Below, in pieces: positions 1 to 5,848 of a DNA stretch of 5,848 nucleotides; position 1 is the stretch's first letter; every line of letters starts with the position of its first letter. The stretch lies in the NCBI GenBank assembly GCA_022565015.1, contig JADFKI010000238.1:1-5848 (forward strand), given 5' to 3'. This stretch comes from Chloroflexota bacterium. Its GTDB lineage: Bacteria > Chloroflexota > Dehalococcoidia > Lucifugimonadales > JADFKI01. The position numbers were made by a program, and so were the translations under genes. A model generated the notes under the pieces. It had not been told where the DNA came from, did no database searches, and saw only the letters and a list, made by a program, of their open reading frames with translations.

Positions 1-1462
1 CAACGTCGGCCTGCCCATACCCCCGGACGCATATGCCTACTTCGTGTACACGTCGGGTACGACAGGCGAGCCCAAGGCAGTCGTACAGGACCACGTCTAC
101 ATCCTACATGACATTTTGTTGCGGACGAACTCTTTCCGCGTCTGCCCCGAGGACCGCCTGACCCTCCTTACCTTTGGGACAGGTAGCGCGATGAAGAACA
201 TATTCATCGCCCTGCTTAACGGTGCGGCTCTCCATCCCACGAACGTTGCGGAGAGGGGCCTGGCGCATTTCGCGGACTGGCTAATTAGGGAGCATATCAC
301 TTTCTACCTCTCAGGATCGGCCCTCTTTCGGCATTTCGTGGATACGCTGACGGGAGACGAAGAGTTTCCCGATCTTCGTCTGATCAGATTGGGGAGCGAG
401 TCCCTGACCAAGAGGGACGTTGACCTATATAAGAAACACTTCTCATCAGACTGCGTCCTCGTAAATGGCCTGGCCTCCACCGAGGCAGGGACGCAGGGAC
501 TGTATTTCATGGACAAAGAGACTGAGATTCATGGTAGTACGGTGCCTGTCGGCTACGCGCTGGATGGCAAAGAGATCCTCCTGCTTGATGATGAGGGCAA
601 CGAGGTCGGTCCCAGACAGATGGGCGAAATCGCCGTCAGAAGTCGGTACCTCTCGCCGGGCAACTGGCGGAGGCCGGACCTGACGCAAGCCGCCTTCACG
701 GAGGATCCTGATGCTGCTGGAATGCGGACGTACAGGACCGGGGACATGGGCACTAGGCTCCCGGACGGCAGCCTAGTGCACCAGGGCCGAAAAGACTTTC
801 AGGTGAAAATCAGGGGGTACACCGTCGCATTATCAGAGGTCGAGAGAGGGCTTCTGGACCTGGAATACGTAAAACAGTGTGTGGTCACGACACGCGAAGA
901 CGGACCTAACAACATGCGCCTCGTGGCCTATATCGTACCCGATGGAGAGCGACCACCCAGAGTCAGCGCGATGCGTCGTGGGCTCGCGGACAGGCTGCCT
1001 GGATACATGGTGCCCTCATCCTTTGTCGTGCTGGAGGCGCTGCCGCTGTCGCTCAACGGCAAGGTGGACAGAAATGCGCTTCCCGACCCCGGCAATGGAC
1101 GCCCTGAGATAGATACGCCGTTCGTTCAATCCCGCACGCCCGTTGAGGTGGAGCTGGCGAATATATGGGCCGACGTGCTTCGCCTGGACCGCGTGGGCAT
1201 TCAAGACGGCTTCTTCGACCTGGGTGGTCACTCGCTGATGGCTTCGCAGGTCGTATCCAGGGCCATAACCGCCTTCCGAGTTGAGTTGCCGCTCAAGTCG
1301 CTCTTTGAATCGCCCACAGTGGAGCAGATGGCCCTGGTGATAACGGAGAATCGGGCGAGAAAGGCAGACCAGGCCGAGGTGGGCCGCATGCTTGCGGAGC
1401 TGGAAGCGCTCACTGAAGAGCAGGCGAAGGAACTCCTGTCCCACGAGCCTGTCGCGGACTAG
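1..1462 (+). CDS. NRPS-type adenylation domain plus C-terminal peptidyl carrier domain (5'-truncated by window edge)
   Basis: The reading frame is open from base 2 and the adenylation domain is already under way, so the true start lies left of the window; the GTG at 44 is an internal valine. 486 residues are visible. Numbering from that valine, the motifs are A3 P-loop YTSGTTGEPKAV (2-13), A4-like LTFGTGSAMKN (42-52), A5-like NGLASTE (141-147), A6 GEIAVRSRYLSPG (194-206), A7 YRTGD (230-234), A8 GRKDFQVKIRG (248-258), A9 LPGYMVP (318-324) and A10 NGKVDR (338-343, catalytic Lys340). A carrier domain follows with FFDLGGHSLMA (390-400), Ser397 being the phosphopantetheine site. The tail (about 431-472) is charged and probably helical. 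By family knowledge, such proteins activate an acid as an acyl-AMP and load it on the carrier thiol in the cytoplasm. The A4 aspartate is missing, so an ordinary alpha-amino acid substrate is doubtful. No thioesterase or next module follows. Upstream domains, such as condensation, cannot be judged. Confidence 0.93.
   Translation, partial: NVGLPIPPDAYAYFVYTSGTTGEPKAVVQDHVYILHDILLRTNSFRVCPEDRLTLLTFGTGSAMKNIFIALLNGAALHPTNVAERGLAHFADWLIREHITFYLSGSALFRHFVDTLTGDEEFPDLRLIRLGSESLTKRDVDLYKKHFSSDCVLVNGLASTEAGTQGLYFMDKETEIHGSTVPVGYALDGKEILLLDDEGNEVGPRQMGEIAVRSRYLSPGNWRRPDLTQAAFTEDPDAAGMRTYRTGDMGTRLPDGSLVHQGRKDFQVKIRGYTVALSEVERGLLDLEYVKQCVVTTREDGPNNMRLVAYIVPDGERPPRVSAMRRGLADRLPGYMVPSSFVVLEALPLSLNGKVDRNALPDPGNGRPEIDTPFVQSRTPVEVELANIWADVLRLDRVGIQDGFFDLGGHSLMASQVVSRAITAFRVELPLKSLFESPTVEQMALVITENRARKADQAEVGRMLAELEALTEEQAKELLSHEPVAD
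1231..1236 (+). other. Phosphopantetheine attachment site of the carrier domain
   Basis: The serine codon TCG at 1232-1234 sits in the motif LGGHSLMA, the classical 4'-phosphopantetheine attachment motif of peptidyl carrier proteins. The residues around it are all canonical, so the carrier should be convertible to its holo form by a phosphopantetheinyl transferase encoded elsewhere. Confidence 0.9.
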
Positions 1463-1481
1463 TCCGGCGCGTGTCCTATGA

Positions 1482-1505
1482 GCCTGGTTGGTCCGACAAC
1501 CCGGC
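1482..1505. terminator. Imperfect hairpin between convergent genes, possible bidirectional terminator
   Basis: This lies in the 50-base gap between the stop of the NRPS-type gene (1462) and the stop of the minus-strand membrane protein (1513). GGTTG (1486-1490) pairs with CAACC (1497-1501) around a six-base loop. After a single T/C mismatch, GCC (1482-1484) pairs with GGC (1503-1505). There is no T-rich run on either side, so it is not a textbook intrinsic terminator. The location between converging transcripts is the main support. The rest of the gap shows nothing recognisable. Confidence 0.3.
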
Positions 1506-1512
1506 GAACGTA

Positions 1513-2163
1513 TCAGCCGAGCTTGGCAAGTGCGTCCGCCGGACCGAACGCGGCGATGGCCACAGCCACCGCTGAAAAGCTGAACGATAAGACGTATGGG
1601 ACGTACCTCGAAGCGTGAGGGTGGGACGACGTGTTAGCGATGTCCATCACCCATGCACCAACTCCGAACATAGTCCCGGCGATCAGTCCGGTGAAGAGCC
1701 CGAGCACCCCCTGGGAAAAAGCAGAGATCGGTGCGCGCATAAGTGCATCGAGGGTGAGCATCGGTAAGTCGCTCAGACGTATTATGCCCAGGGCAAGATC
1801 CAGATAGACGGTGCCCAAGGGCATGAGCGCGCCCGAGAAGAACGGCAGCAGCACCCCGAAGGCGAATCCTATAAACAGCCAAAGGATAATGTTATGCGGT
1901 CGTACGGAGGTCGGAGCTATCCAGTATCCGATCAGCCCGGCGATAATCGCTCCCGTTATCCAGCCGCCACCGGAGAGAATCACGGACGGGACAAACTGCA
2001 AATGCTCAGGCTCTATCGGGTATCTAGTGCGCGCCATAAAGGAAACGAGTAGGGAGGAGGCCCCAAGTGCGCCGCCGTATAGACCCAGGCAGATAACCAG
2101 CCGCAGGCGCCGTTTTCCGATGTGTGAGTCGATTCGCGGAAAAGACGTCCGTGTCAGTGTCAT
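1513..2163 (-). CDS. Small polytopic membrane protein of unknown function, last gene of the peptide-transporter operon
   Basis: I do not recognise a family for this 216-residue protein. The sequence reads as about five hydrophobic helices, near residues 20-43, 57-82, 91-118, 145-172 and 186-207. The basic stretch KRRLR just before the first helix suggests a cytoplasmic N-terminus, and many glycines in the helices (such as SGGGW and GAIIAGLIG) suggest tight packing. There is no obvious catalytic or metal-binding motif and no cleavable signal peptide. The ATG at 2163 overlaps the oppF stop as ATGA and has only a weak Shine-Dalgarno (GCGGAA), which points to translation coupled to oppF and to the same transcript. 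It is not one of the standard subunits of an Opp/Dpp importer. A role as accessory membrane partner, or merely as a co-transcribed passenger, is inference. The N-terminal region and operon position make it a credible gene rather than a shadow frame; the opposite strand offers nothing better. Confidence 0.8.
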   Translation of the reverse strand: MTLTRTSFPRIDSHIGKRRLRLVICLGLYGGALGASSLLVSFMARTRYPIEPEHLQFVPSVILSGGGWITGAIIAGLIGYWIAPTSVRPHNIILWLFIGFAFGVLLPFFSGALMPLGTVYLDLALGIIRLSDLPMLTLDALMRAPISAFSQGVLGLFTGLIAGTMFGVGAWVMDIANTSSHPHASRYVPYVLSFSFSAVAVAIAAFGPADALAKLG

Positions 2164-3203
2164 TGAGTTCCGCTAGTTACCACGCCCGCCAGATCCAGCT
2201 CTTCTGCTCGATGACAGCTGACAAATCGCTTGGGGGAGATCTCCCGCAACTGAGGCGTTTCCGTGCGGCAGACATCCTTCGCATAAGTGCACCGTGGATG
2301 GAAGTAGCAACCTGTCGGTGGGTTGGCCGGGTTAGCGACCTCGCCCTGTAGCACGATTCGGTCCGTGCGGGCCCTGGGGTCCGGTTCCGGGACCGCCGAC
2401 ATCAGGGCCGCAGTATAAGGATGTTTCGGATTGGAAAAGATATCTTCGGTCGGCGCCATCTCCACGAGCTTGCCGACGTACATTACGGCGACGCGATCGC
2501 TAATGTGCTTAACGACGCTCAAGTCGTGGGCGACAAACAGATAGGTAAGGCCAAGCTCTTCCTGGAGATCGAGCATGAGGTTCAGCACCTGCGCCTGAAC
2601 TGATACGTCCAGGGCCGATACCGGCTCGTCGGCGACGATGAGCCGAGGGTTCAGAGCAAGGGCCCGAGCGATGCCGATACGCTGTCTTTGGCCGCCACTA
2701 AATGCATGGGGAAAACGGCGCATAAACTCCGGACGAAGCCCCACCATGTTGAGAAGCTCGGCAACTCGTTCCTCGCGCTCCTTGCGGTTCCCGATCTTAT
2801 TCACAACGAAGGGTTCGGCAACGATGTCGAAGAGAGTCATGCGAGGATTCAGAGAGGAGAACGGGTCCTGGAAAATCATCTGCATCTCGCGTCGCAGCAC
2901 CCGCAGCTGCGAATGCGACAGACCGACCACGTCCACCAGGGTCCCATCTTCCGAGTGGTAAAGTATCTCACCGCTGGTCGGGTCGATAGCCCTCAGAATG
3001 CACCTGGCGGTCGTCGTCTTACCGCAGCCACTCTCGCCAACCAGGCTTAGCGTCTCCCCCTCGTTGATGTAAAAGCTGACATCGTCGACGGCACGGATAT
3101 TGCCGACCTCTTTTCTCAAGAAGCCCTTCTTGATGGGGAAGTATTTCTTTAGTCCCTTGACTTCAAGCAAGGTCTTGCCGTTATCCGTAGTCGGTGCCGT
3201 CAC
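2160..3203 (-). CDS. oppF: Peptide ABC importer ATP-binding subunit, OppF/DppF type
   Basis: This 347-residue cytoplasmic ATPase should power import through the adjacent permeases as a heterodimer with the OppD-type subunit. All nucleotide-binding motifs are present: Walker A GESGCGKT (56-63), Q-loop Gln112 in FQDPFSSLNP, signature FSGGQRQR (168-175), Walker B LIVADEP with Glu193, D-loop SALDV and switch His226 in VAHDLS. FQDPFSSLNP and FSGGQRQR are characteristic of OppF rather than OppD. The C-terminal oligopeptide-transporter extension has NPKHPYT (258-264), then PPTGCYFHPRC and two further cysteines, giving Cys299, 305, 312 and 330. The length is normal for the family. The start is GTG at 3203, chosen because a perfect AGGAGG lies seven bases upstream and the codon overlaps the oppD stop as GTGA. 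Opp versus Dpp naming, and hence substrate, cannot be settled from the ATPase; nickel and other small ligands are also possible in this family. Confidence 0.96.
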   Translation of the reverse strand: MTAPTTDNGKTLLEVKGLKKYFPIKKGFLRKEVGNIRAVDDVSFYINEGETLSLVGESGCGKTTTARCILRAIDPTSGEILYHSEDGTLVDVVGLSHSQLRVLRREMQMIFQDPFSSLNPRMTLFDIVAEPFVVNKIGNRKEREERVAELLNMVGLRPEFMRRFPHAFSGGQRQRIGIARALALNPRLIVADEPVSALDVSVQAQVLNLMLDLQEELGLTYLFVAHDLSVVKHISDRVAVMYVGKLVEMAPTEDIFSNPKHPYTAALMSAVPEPDPRARTDRIVLQGEVANPANPPTGCYFHPRCTYAKDVCRTETPQLREISPKRFVSCHRAEELDLAGVVTSGTQ

Positions 3204-4279
3204 GAGCTATCCTCCTGATAAAGAAAGCAACTCACCTCGTGGCCTACCTGCAACGCACTCAGGCTGGGCTCCCGTACGTCGCAACGGTTCTCCATGAAGT
3301 CAGGACATCGCGGATTGTAGGGGCAACCCGTGGGACGGTCGTAAGGATGAGGAACGCTCCCGGTTATGGAGGCGAGTCTCTCTCGCGAGACCGCCTGCAT
3401 GCGGGGTATGGACTTTAGGAGCGCGCGAGTGTAGGGATGCTTCGGATTGTGGAATATGTCATCGACCGTTGCACTTTCCACGACCTTGCCCAGGTACATG
3501 ACCACGACGTATTCGGTCATCTCCGCGATTACTCCAAGATCGTGAGTAATGAGGATAATGGCCATGCCCACCTTCTGTTGTATATCGCGCATGAGGTCGA
3601 GTATCTGGGCCTGGGTTGTGACGTCCAAGGCGGTGGTCGGCTCATCGGCTATGAGGATGCTGGGGTTGCTCGACAGCGCCATGGCAATCATCGCACGCTG
3701 TCTAAGACCACCGCTCAATTGGAAGGAATACTCGTTTATCCTCTGCTCGGGCAGGGGAACACCCACCTGGCGCAGCGCCTCGATCGCCATCTCACGGGCA
3801 TCCTTCTTAGTGACCTTCCGATGAAGCATGATGGTTTCAATTAGCTGGTTTCCTATCGTGTGGACCGGGCTGAACGAGGTCATTGGCTCCTGAAAGACGT
3901 AGGCGATCTCTCCCCCTCTTATTGAACGCATCTCCACGCCATTGGGGTCTAGCTGAACGAGGTCTACGGCCCCTGCGGGCGCTTCCCCGTCGGAGCTCGG
4001 CCTGGAGAAGAGGATCTCCCCCTCCTCAATACGGCCCGGCTTGTCCAGAATGCCGAGTATTGACCTTGCGGTAATGGACTTGCCGCAACCGCTCTCGCCG
4101 ACGATGCCGATGGTCTGAGACGCTTTCAGATCGAAGCTCACGCCGTCGACGGCCCTTACTGTCCCTTCATCCAGTGGAAAATAAGTCTTCAGATTTCGCA
4201 CTGAAAGTATCGGCCTACTCTGCGCCTCTGCGGCCTCGCCGGTACTAGCCATATGGGTCGGCTGCATCACGTAATCCAT
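3200..4279 (-). CDS. oppD: Peptide ABC importer ATP-binding subunit, OppD/DppD type
   Basis: A 359-residue cytoplasmic ATPase, partner of the OppF-type subunit. Motifs are Walker A GESGCGKS (61-68), Q-loop Gln130 in FQEPMTSFSP, signature LSGGLRQR (188-195), Walker B ILIADEP with Glu213, D-loop TALDV and switch His246 in ITHDLG. FQEPMTS and SGGLRQRAMIAMAL are the OppD flavour, which separates it from its OppF neighbour. The C-terminal extension carries NPKHPYT and Cys319, 325, 333 and 351, with the typical PTGCPYNPRC core. The start is uncertain. ATG at 4279 is the longest option, but GGGAG touches it with no spacer; the same GGGAG is nine bases from GTG at 4270 and twelve from ATG at 4267, which are better placed. 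A later ATG at 4252 also precedes the conserved domain and overlaps the oppC stop, but has no Shine-Dalgarno. Depending on the start, overlap with oppC is 8 to 35 bases. Confidence 0.95.
   Translation of the reverse strand: MDYVMQPTHMASTGEAAEAQSRPILSVRNLKTYFPLDEGTVRAVDGVSFDLKASQTIGIVGESGCGKSITARSILGILDKPGRIEEGEILFSRPSSDGEAPAGAVDLVQLDPNGVEMRSIRGGEIAYVFQEPMTSFSPVHTIGNQLIETIMLHRKVTKKDAREMAIEALRQVGVPLPEQRINEYSFQLSGGLRQRAMIAMALSSNPSILIADEPTTALDVTTQAQILDLMRDIQQKVGMAIILITHDLGVIAEMTEYVVVMYLGKVVESATVDDIFHNPKHPYTRALLKSIPRMQAVSRERLASITGSVPHPYDRPTGCPYNPRCPDFMENRCDVREPSLSALQVGHEVSCFLYQEDSS
3211..3216 (-). promoter_or_regulatory. Shine-Dalgarno AGGAGG for oppF
   Basis: The minus strand reads AGGAGG, then seven bases, then GTG at 3203-3201. 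It is a full match to the anti-Shine-Dalgarno sequence and lies inside the last codons of oppD. It decides the GTG start of oppF and indicates strong initiation despite the non-ATG codon. Confidence 0.85.
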
Positions 4280-5390
4280 CTCCCAGGAAATTGAAGGCCA
4301 AGACCGCGACGATTACGGGGATCGCCGGAATCATGAGCCACGGAGTCAGGGCTATAGTCTGCACGTTCTGCGCGGCCTGAAGCATGACGCCCCAACTGAT
4401 AGCCGGTGGGCGAAGTCCCAGGCCCAGGAAGCTCAAGGACGTCTCGCTGATGATAATGGCGGGCAGCGCCAGGGTTGTCGACGCGATGATATGGCTCATG
4501 AAAGAGGGAGCCATGTGGCGGAAGATGATGCGCATTTTGCTGGCGCCGGCTAGCTCCGCCGCCGTGACAAAGTCCTCATCTCGGAGGGAGAGAAACCGGC
4601 CGCGGACCTCCCGGGCCAGGGTCGTCCAGCCTATGAGGGATATAATGATGGTAATGGCAAAGTAGATCTTGATAATCGACCAGTCGCGGGGCACGGAAGC
4701 CGCGATACCCATCCAGAGAGGAATCGTGGGTATGGAGCGGAGAATCTCGATTACCCGCTGTATTACGAGGTCCATCCAGCCGCCGTAATAGCCCGATATG
4801 CCTCCCAGCACCACCCCCAAAACGAGGCTGATAACCACGCTGACCAGGCCTATGAGCATCGAGATTCTAGTCGCCAGCATTAGTCGAGACCAGACATCTC
4901 TTCCCTGGACGTCCGTTCCCAACAAGAATATGGTCTCCTCGGCTTTAAGAGGACTACTGACCCCCAACAGATGCCTGTCCATCTTTATTATGCCCAGGAA
5001 CTTGTATTCATAGCCTCGTGCAAAAAGCCTCACCGGAAATTTGGTGTCTTCGTCGGTCACGTAGATCCTTTTGAAAGACACGGAGTCGCGATATCCGGAG
5101 ACGCCGTTGACGTGAAGGCTTGGCTTGATTCCATCAAAGAAATGGAGCCGTTGAGGAGGCATCTCCCCTCGGCGGGCCTCGCTAAGCGCGGGGTCTGAAG
5201 TGGCCAGGAAATTCGCGAAGATAACTACGAAGTAAAACATTCCCAGCACGGCAGCGGCGACTATGGCCAACCGATGTTTGCGGAGCCTCCACCACATCAG
5301 CTGCCACTGGGAGGCGACGTAGACGCGGTCCGTCGTACGATCGACGGCTTCGTCTATGACCCTTCCTAGGACAGCACTTTCATCGGCCAT
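4245..5390 (-). CDS. oppC: Peptide ABC importer permease, OppC/DppC type with enlarged external loop
   Basis: A 381-residue inner-membrane permease that pairs with the OppB-type subunit to form the translocation pore. A cytoplasmic N-terminus (1-39) leads to membrane helix 1 (about 40-62). An unusually long hydrophilic loop follows (about 63-155), then the family landmark LGTDVQGRDVWSRL (157-170). Later helices lie near 173-199, 203-230, 239-258, 299-320 and 350-369. The EAA-type loop that contacts the ATPase is TAAELAGASKMRIIFRHMAP (276-295), with the usual G and HMAP. FLGLG (321-325) and the ending NFLGDGLRDAADP are classical for DppC/OppC. It is longer than the usual 280-300 residues because of the loop. 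The ATG at 5390 follows the oppB stop directly (TAGATG) and is preceded at eight bases by GGAGG, so the start is secure. Confidence 0.95.
   Translation of the reverse strand: MADESAVLGRVIDEAVDRTTDRVYVASQWQLMWWRLRKHRLAIVAAAVLGMFYFVVIFANFLATSDPALSEARRGEMPPQRLHFFDGIKPSLHVNGVSGYRDSVSFKRIYVTDEDTKFPVRLFARGYEYKFLGIIKMDRHLLGVSSPLKAEETIFLLGTDVQGRDVWSRLMLATRISMLIGLVSVVISLVLGVVLGGISGYYGGWMDLVIQRVIEILRSIPTIPLWMGIAASVPRDWSIIKIYFAITIIISLIGWTTLAREVRGRFLSLRDEDFVTAAELAGASKMRIIFRHMAPSFMSHIIASTTLALPAIIISETSLSFLGLGLRPPAISWGVMLQAAQNVQTIALTPWLMIPAIPVIVAVLAFNFLGDGLRDAADPYG
4280..4284 (-). promoter_or_regulatory. Putative Shine-Dalgarno GGGAG for oppD
   Basis: GGGAG on the minus strand lies directly against the ATG at 4279, too close to serve it. 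It is nine bases from the GTG at 4270 and twelve from the ATG at 4267. It therefore argues for an oppD start three or four codons inside the longest frame. It lies within the coding end of oppC. Confidence 0.45.
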
Positions 5391-5848
5391 CTATGTGCCC
5401 TCCATCCTGATTCGAGGATCGATCCACGCCAGCAACAGGTCCGAGATAAAGGTGCCGATGACCGTCATTATGCCTATGAGCATTATTATCGTGCCTGCCA
5501 AAAACATATCCTGTGCCAGTAGGGCGCGGAGCAACATCGGACCAACCGTGGGCAGGCTCATCACAATAGAGACGATGATGCTGCCGGACACCAGCAATGG
5601 CAGCAGGTAGCCGACGGTGCTCATCAGCGGATTCATGGCAACGCGCAGGGGGTACTTGGTCACGACCCGCCACTCCGCCAATCCCTTGGCTCGGGCGGTC
5701 ACCACGTATGGTTTTCGCAGCTCATCCAGCATGTTCGCCCGCAATACGCGAATCAGCTGAGCGGTGCCGGCCACGGCAAGAATAAGCGACGGCAGCCACA
5801 GATGGGTCATCAGGTCCCAGACCTTGGCAACACTGTACGGCTGGTCCA
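5391..5848 (-). CDS. oppB: Peptide ABC importer permease, OppB/DppB type (5' part outside window)
   Basis: The frame runs open to the window's right edge, giving 151 visible residues; the methionine at 5810 is internal, because DQPYS and following residues precede it in frame. The family is usually 300-340 residues, so roughly the C-terminal half is seen. The EAA-type cytoplasmic loop is clear: LRANMLDELRKPYVVTARAKGL followed by a basic K/R-rich turn (WRVVTKYPLRVAMNP). Two strong membrane segments flank it on the C-terminal side, around MSTVGYLLPLLVSGSIIVSI and GTIIMLIGIMTVIGTFISDL. The C-terminal IDPRIRMEG is a signature of this subfamily. It forms the pore with the OppC-type subunit. It is the first gene of the operon that can be seen; any binding-protein gene, start codon and promoter lie to the right of the window. 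Confidence 0.94.
   Translation of the reverse strand, partial: DQPYSVAKVWDLMTHLWLPSLILAVAGTAQLIRVLRANMLDELRKPYVVTARAKGLAEWRVVTKYPLRVAMNPLMSTVGYLLPLLVSGSIIVSIVMSLPTVGPMLLRALLAQDMFLAGTIIMLIGIMTVIGTFISDLLLAWIDPRIRMEGT
5399..5403 (-). promoter_or_regulatory. Shine-Dalgarno GGAGG for oppC
   Basis: The minus strand reads GGAGG, then eight bases, then ATG at 5390. It lies inside the final codons of oppB and supports the ATG that directly abuts the oppB stop codon. Confidence 0.75.

Noticed and set aside
1016..1444. Open frame of 142 codons on the minus strand under the carrier domain
   Set aside because: It is antisense to a strongly supported coding region with canonical A9, A10 and carrier motifs, and its translation shows no domain-like features.
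1534..1544. Short inverted repeat GTCC-GCC-GGAC near the end of the membrane-protein gene
   Set aside because: The four-base-pair stem with a three-base loop lies inside coding sequence and lacks a T-tract, so it is expected by chance in GC-rich DNA.
1811..2176. Open frame of 121 codons on the plus strand opposite the small membrane protein
   Set aside because: Proline- and arginine-rich translation with no domain; the minus-strand frame has clear membrane helices and an operon-coupled start, so it is preferred.
2688..3050. Open frame of 120 codons on the plus strand within oppF
   Set aside because: It is antisense to the Walker A and signature region of oppF, with no Shine-Dalgarno or recognisable motif.
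3437..3844. Open frame of 135 codons on the plus strand within oppD
   Set aside because: It lies opposite the nucleotide-binding domain of oppD, whose motifs are intact; the translation is H- and D-rich in a way expected from an antisense frame.
1..5848. Functional link between the NRPS-type gene and the peptide importer, for example export or uptake of the NRPS product
   Set aside because: The two blocks are convergent, on separate transcripts, and the transporter is an importer type. Nothing in the sequence ties them beyond adjacency.

Overview
This window is ordinary bacterial chromosome with dense coding, roughly 55-60% G+C by eye, and two convergent blocks. The left block is the 3' end of a plus-strand gene for a nonribosomal-peptide-synthetase (NRPS) type adenylation plus carrier protein (about 1-1462). 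The right block is a tightly packed minus-strand operon (1513-5848). Read in its own direction from the right edge, it encodes an OppB/DppB-type permease (5' end outside the window), an OppC/DppC-type permease, an OppD/DppD-type ATPase, an OppF/DppF-type ATPase and a small unrecognised integral membrane protein.

The four transporter genes make the inner-membrane core of a peptide/nickel-family (PepT) ABC importer: two permeases and two nucleotide-binding subunits. No solute-binding protein gene is visible; it may lie upstream, beyond base 5848, or elsewhere. Junctions are extremely tight. oppB-oppC abut (TAGATG), oppC-oppD overlap by about 26-35 bases, oppD-oppF overlap as GTGA, and oppF and the last membrane gene overlap as ATGA. 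One transcript with translational coupling is therefore very likely. The operon's promoter is not in the window. The membrane protein of 216 residues is the least explained item; its coupling to oppF is the main hint about its role.

The NRPS-type gene shows adenylation motifs A3 to A10, then a carrier domain with an intact phosphopantetheine serine and a short helical tail ending in a stop. Its A4 motif lacks the aspartate that normally binds the alpha-amino group, and its A5 motif is also atypical, so the substrate may not be an ordinary alpha-amino acid. No thioesterase or further module follows before the convergent operon.

The 50-base gap between the two blocks holds an imperfect hairpin that could serve as a weak or bidirectional terminator. 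No RNA genes, mobile elements, CRISPR arrays or long repeats were seen, and no gene-free stretch exceeds 50 bases. Taxonomy cannot be fixed from sequence reading alone. The PepT operon style and the adenylation-domain subtype recall Chloroflexota-like environmental bacteria, but this is a low-confidence impression.
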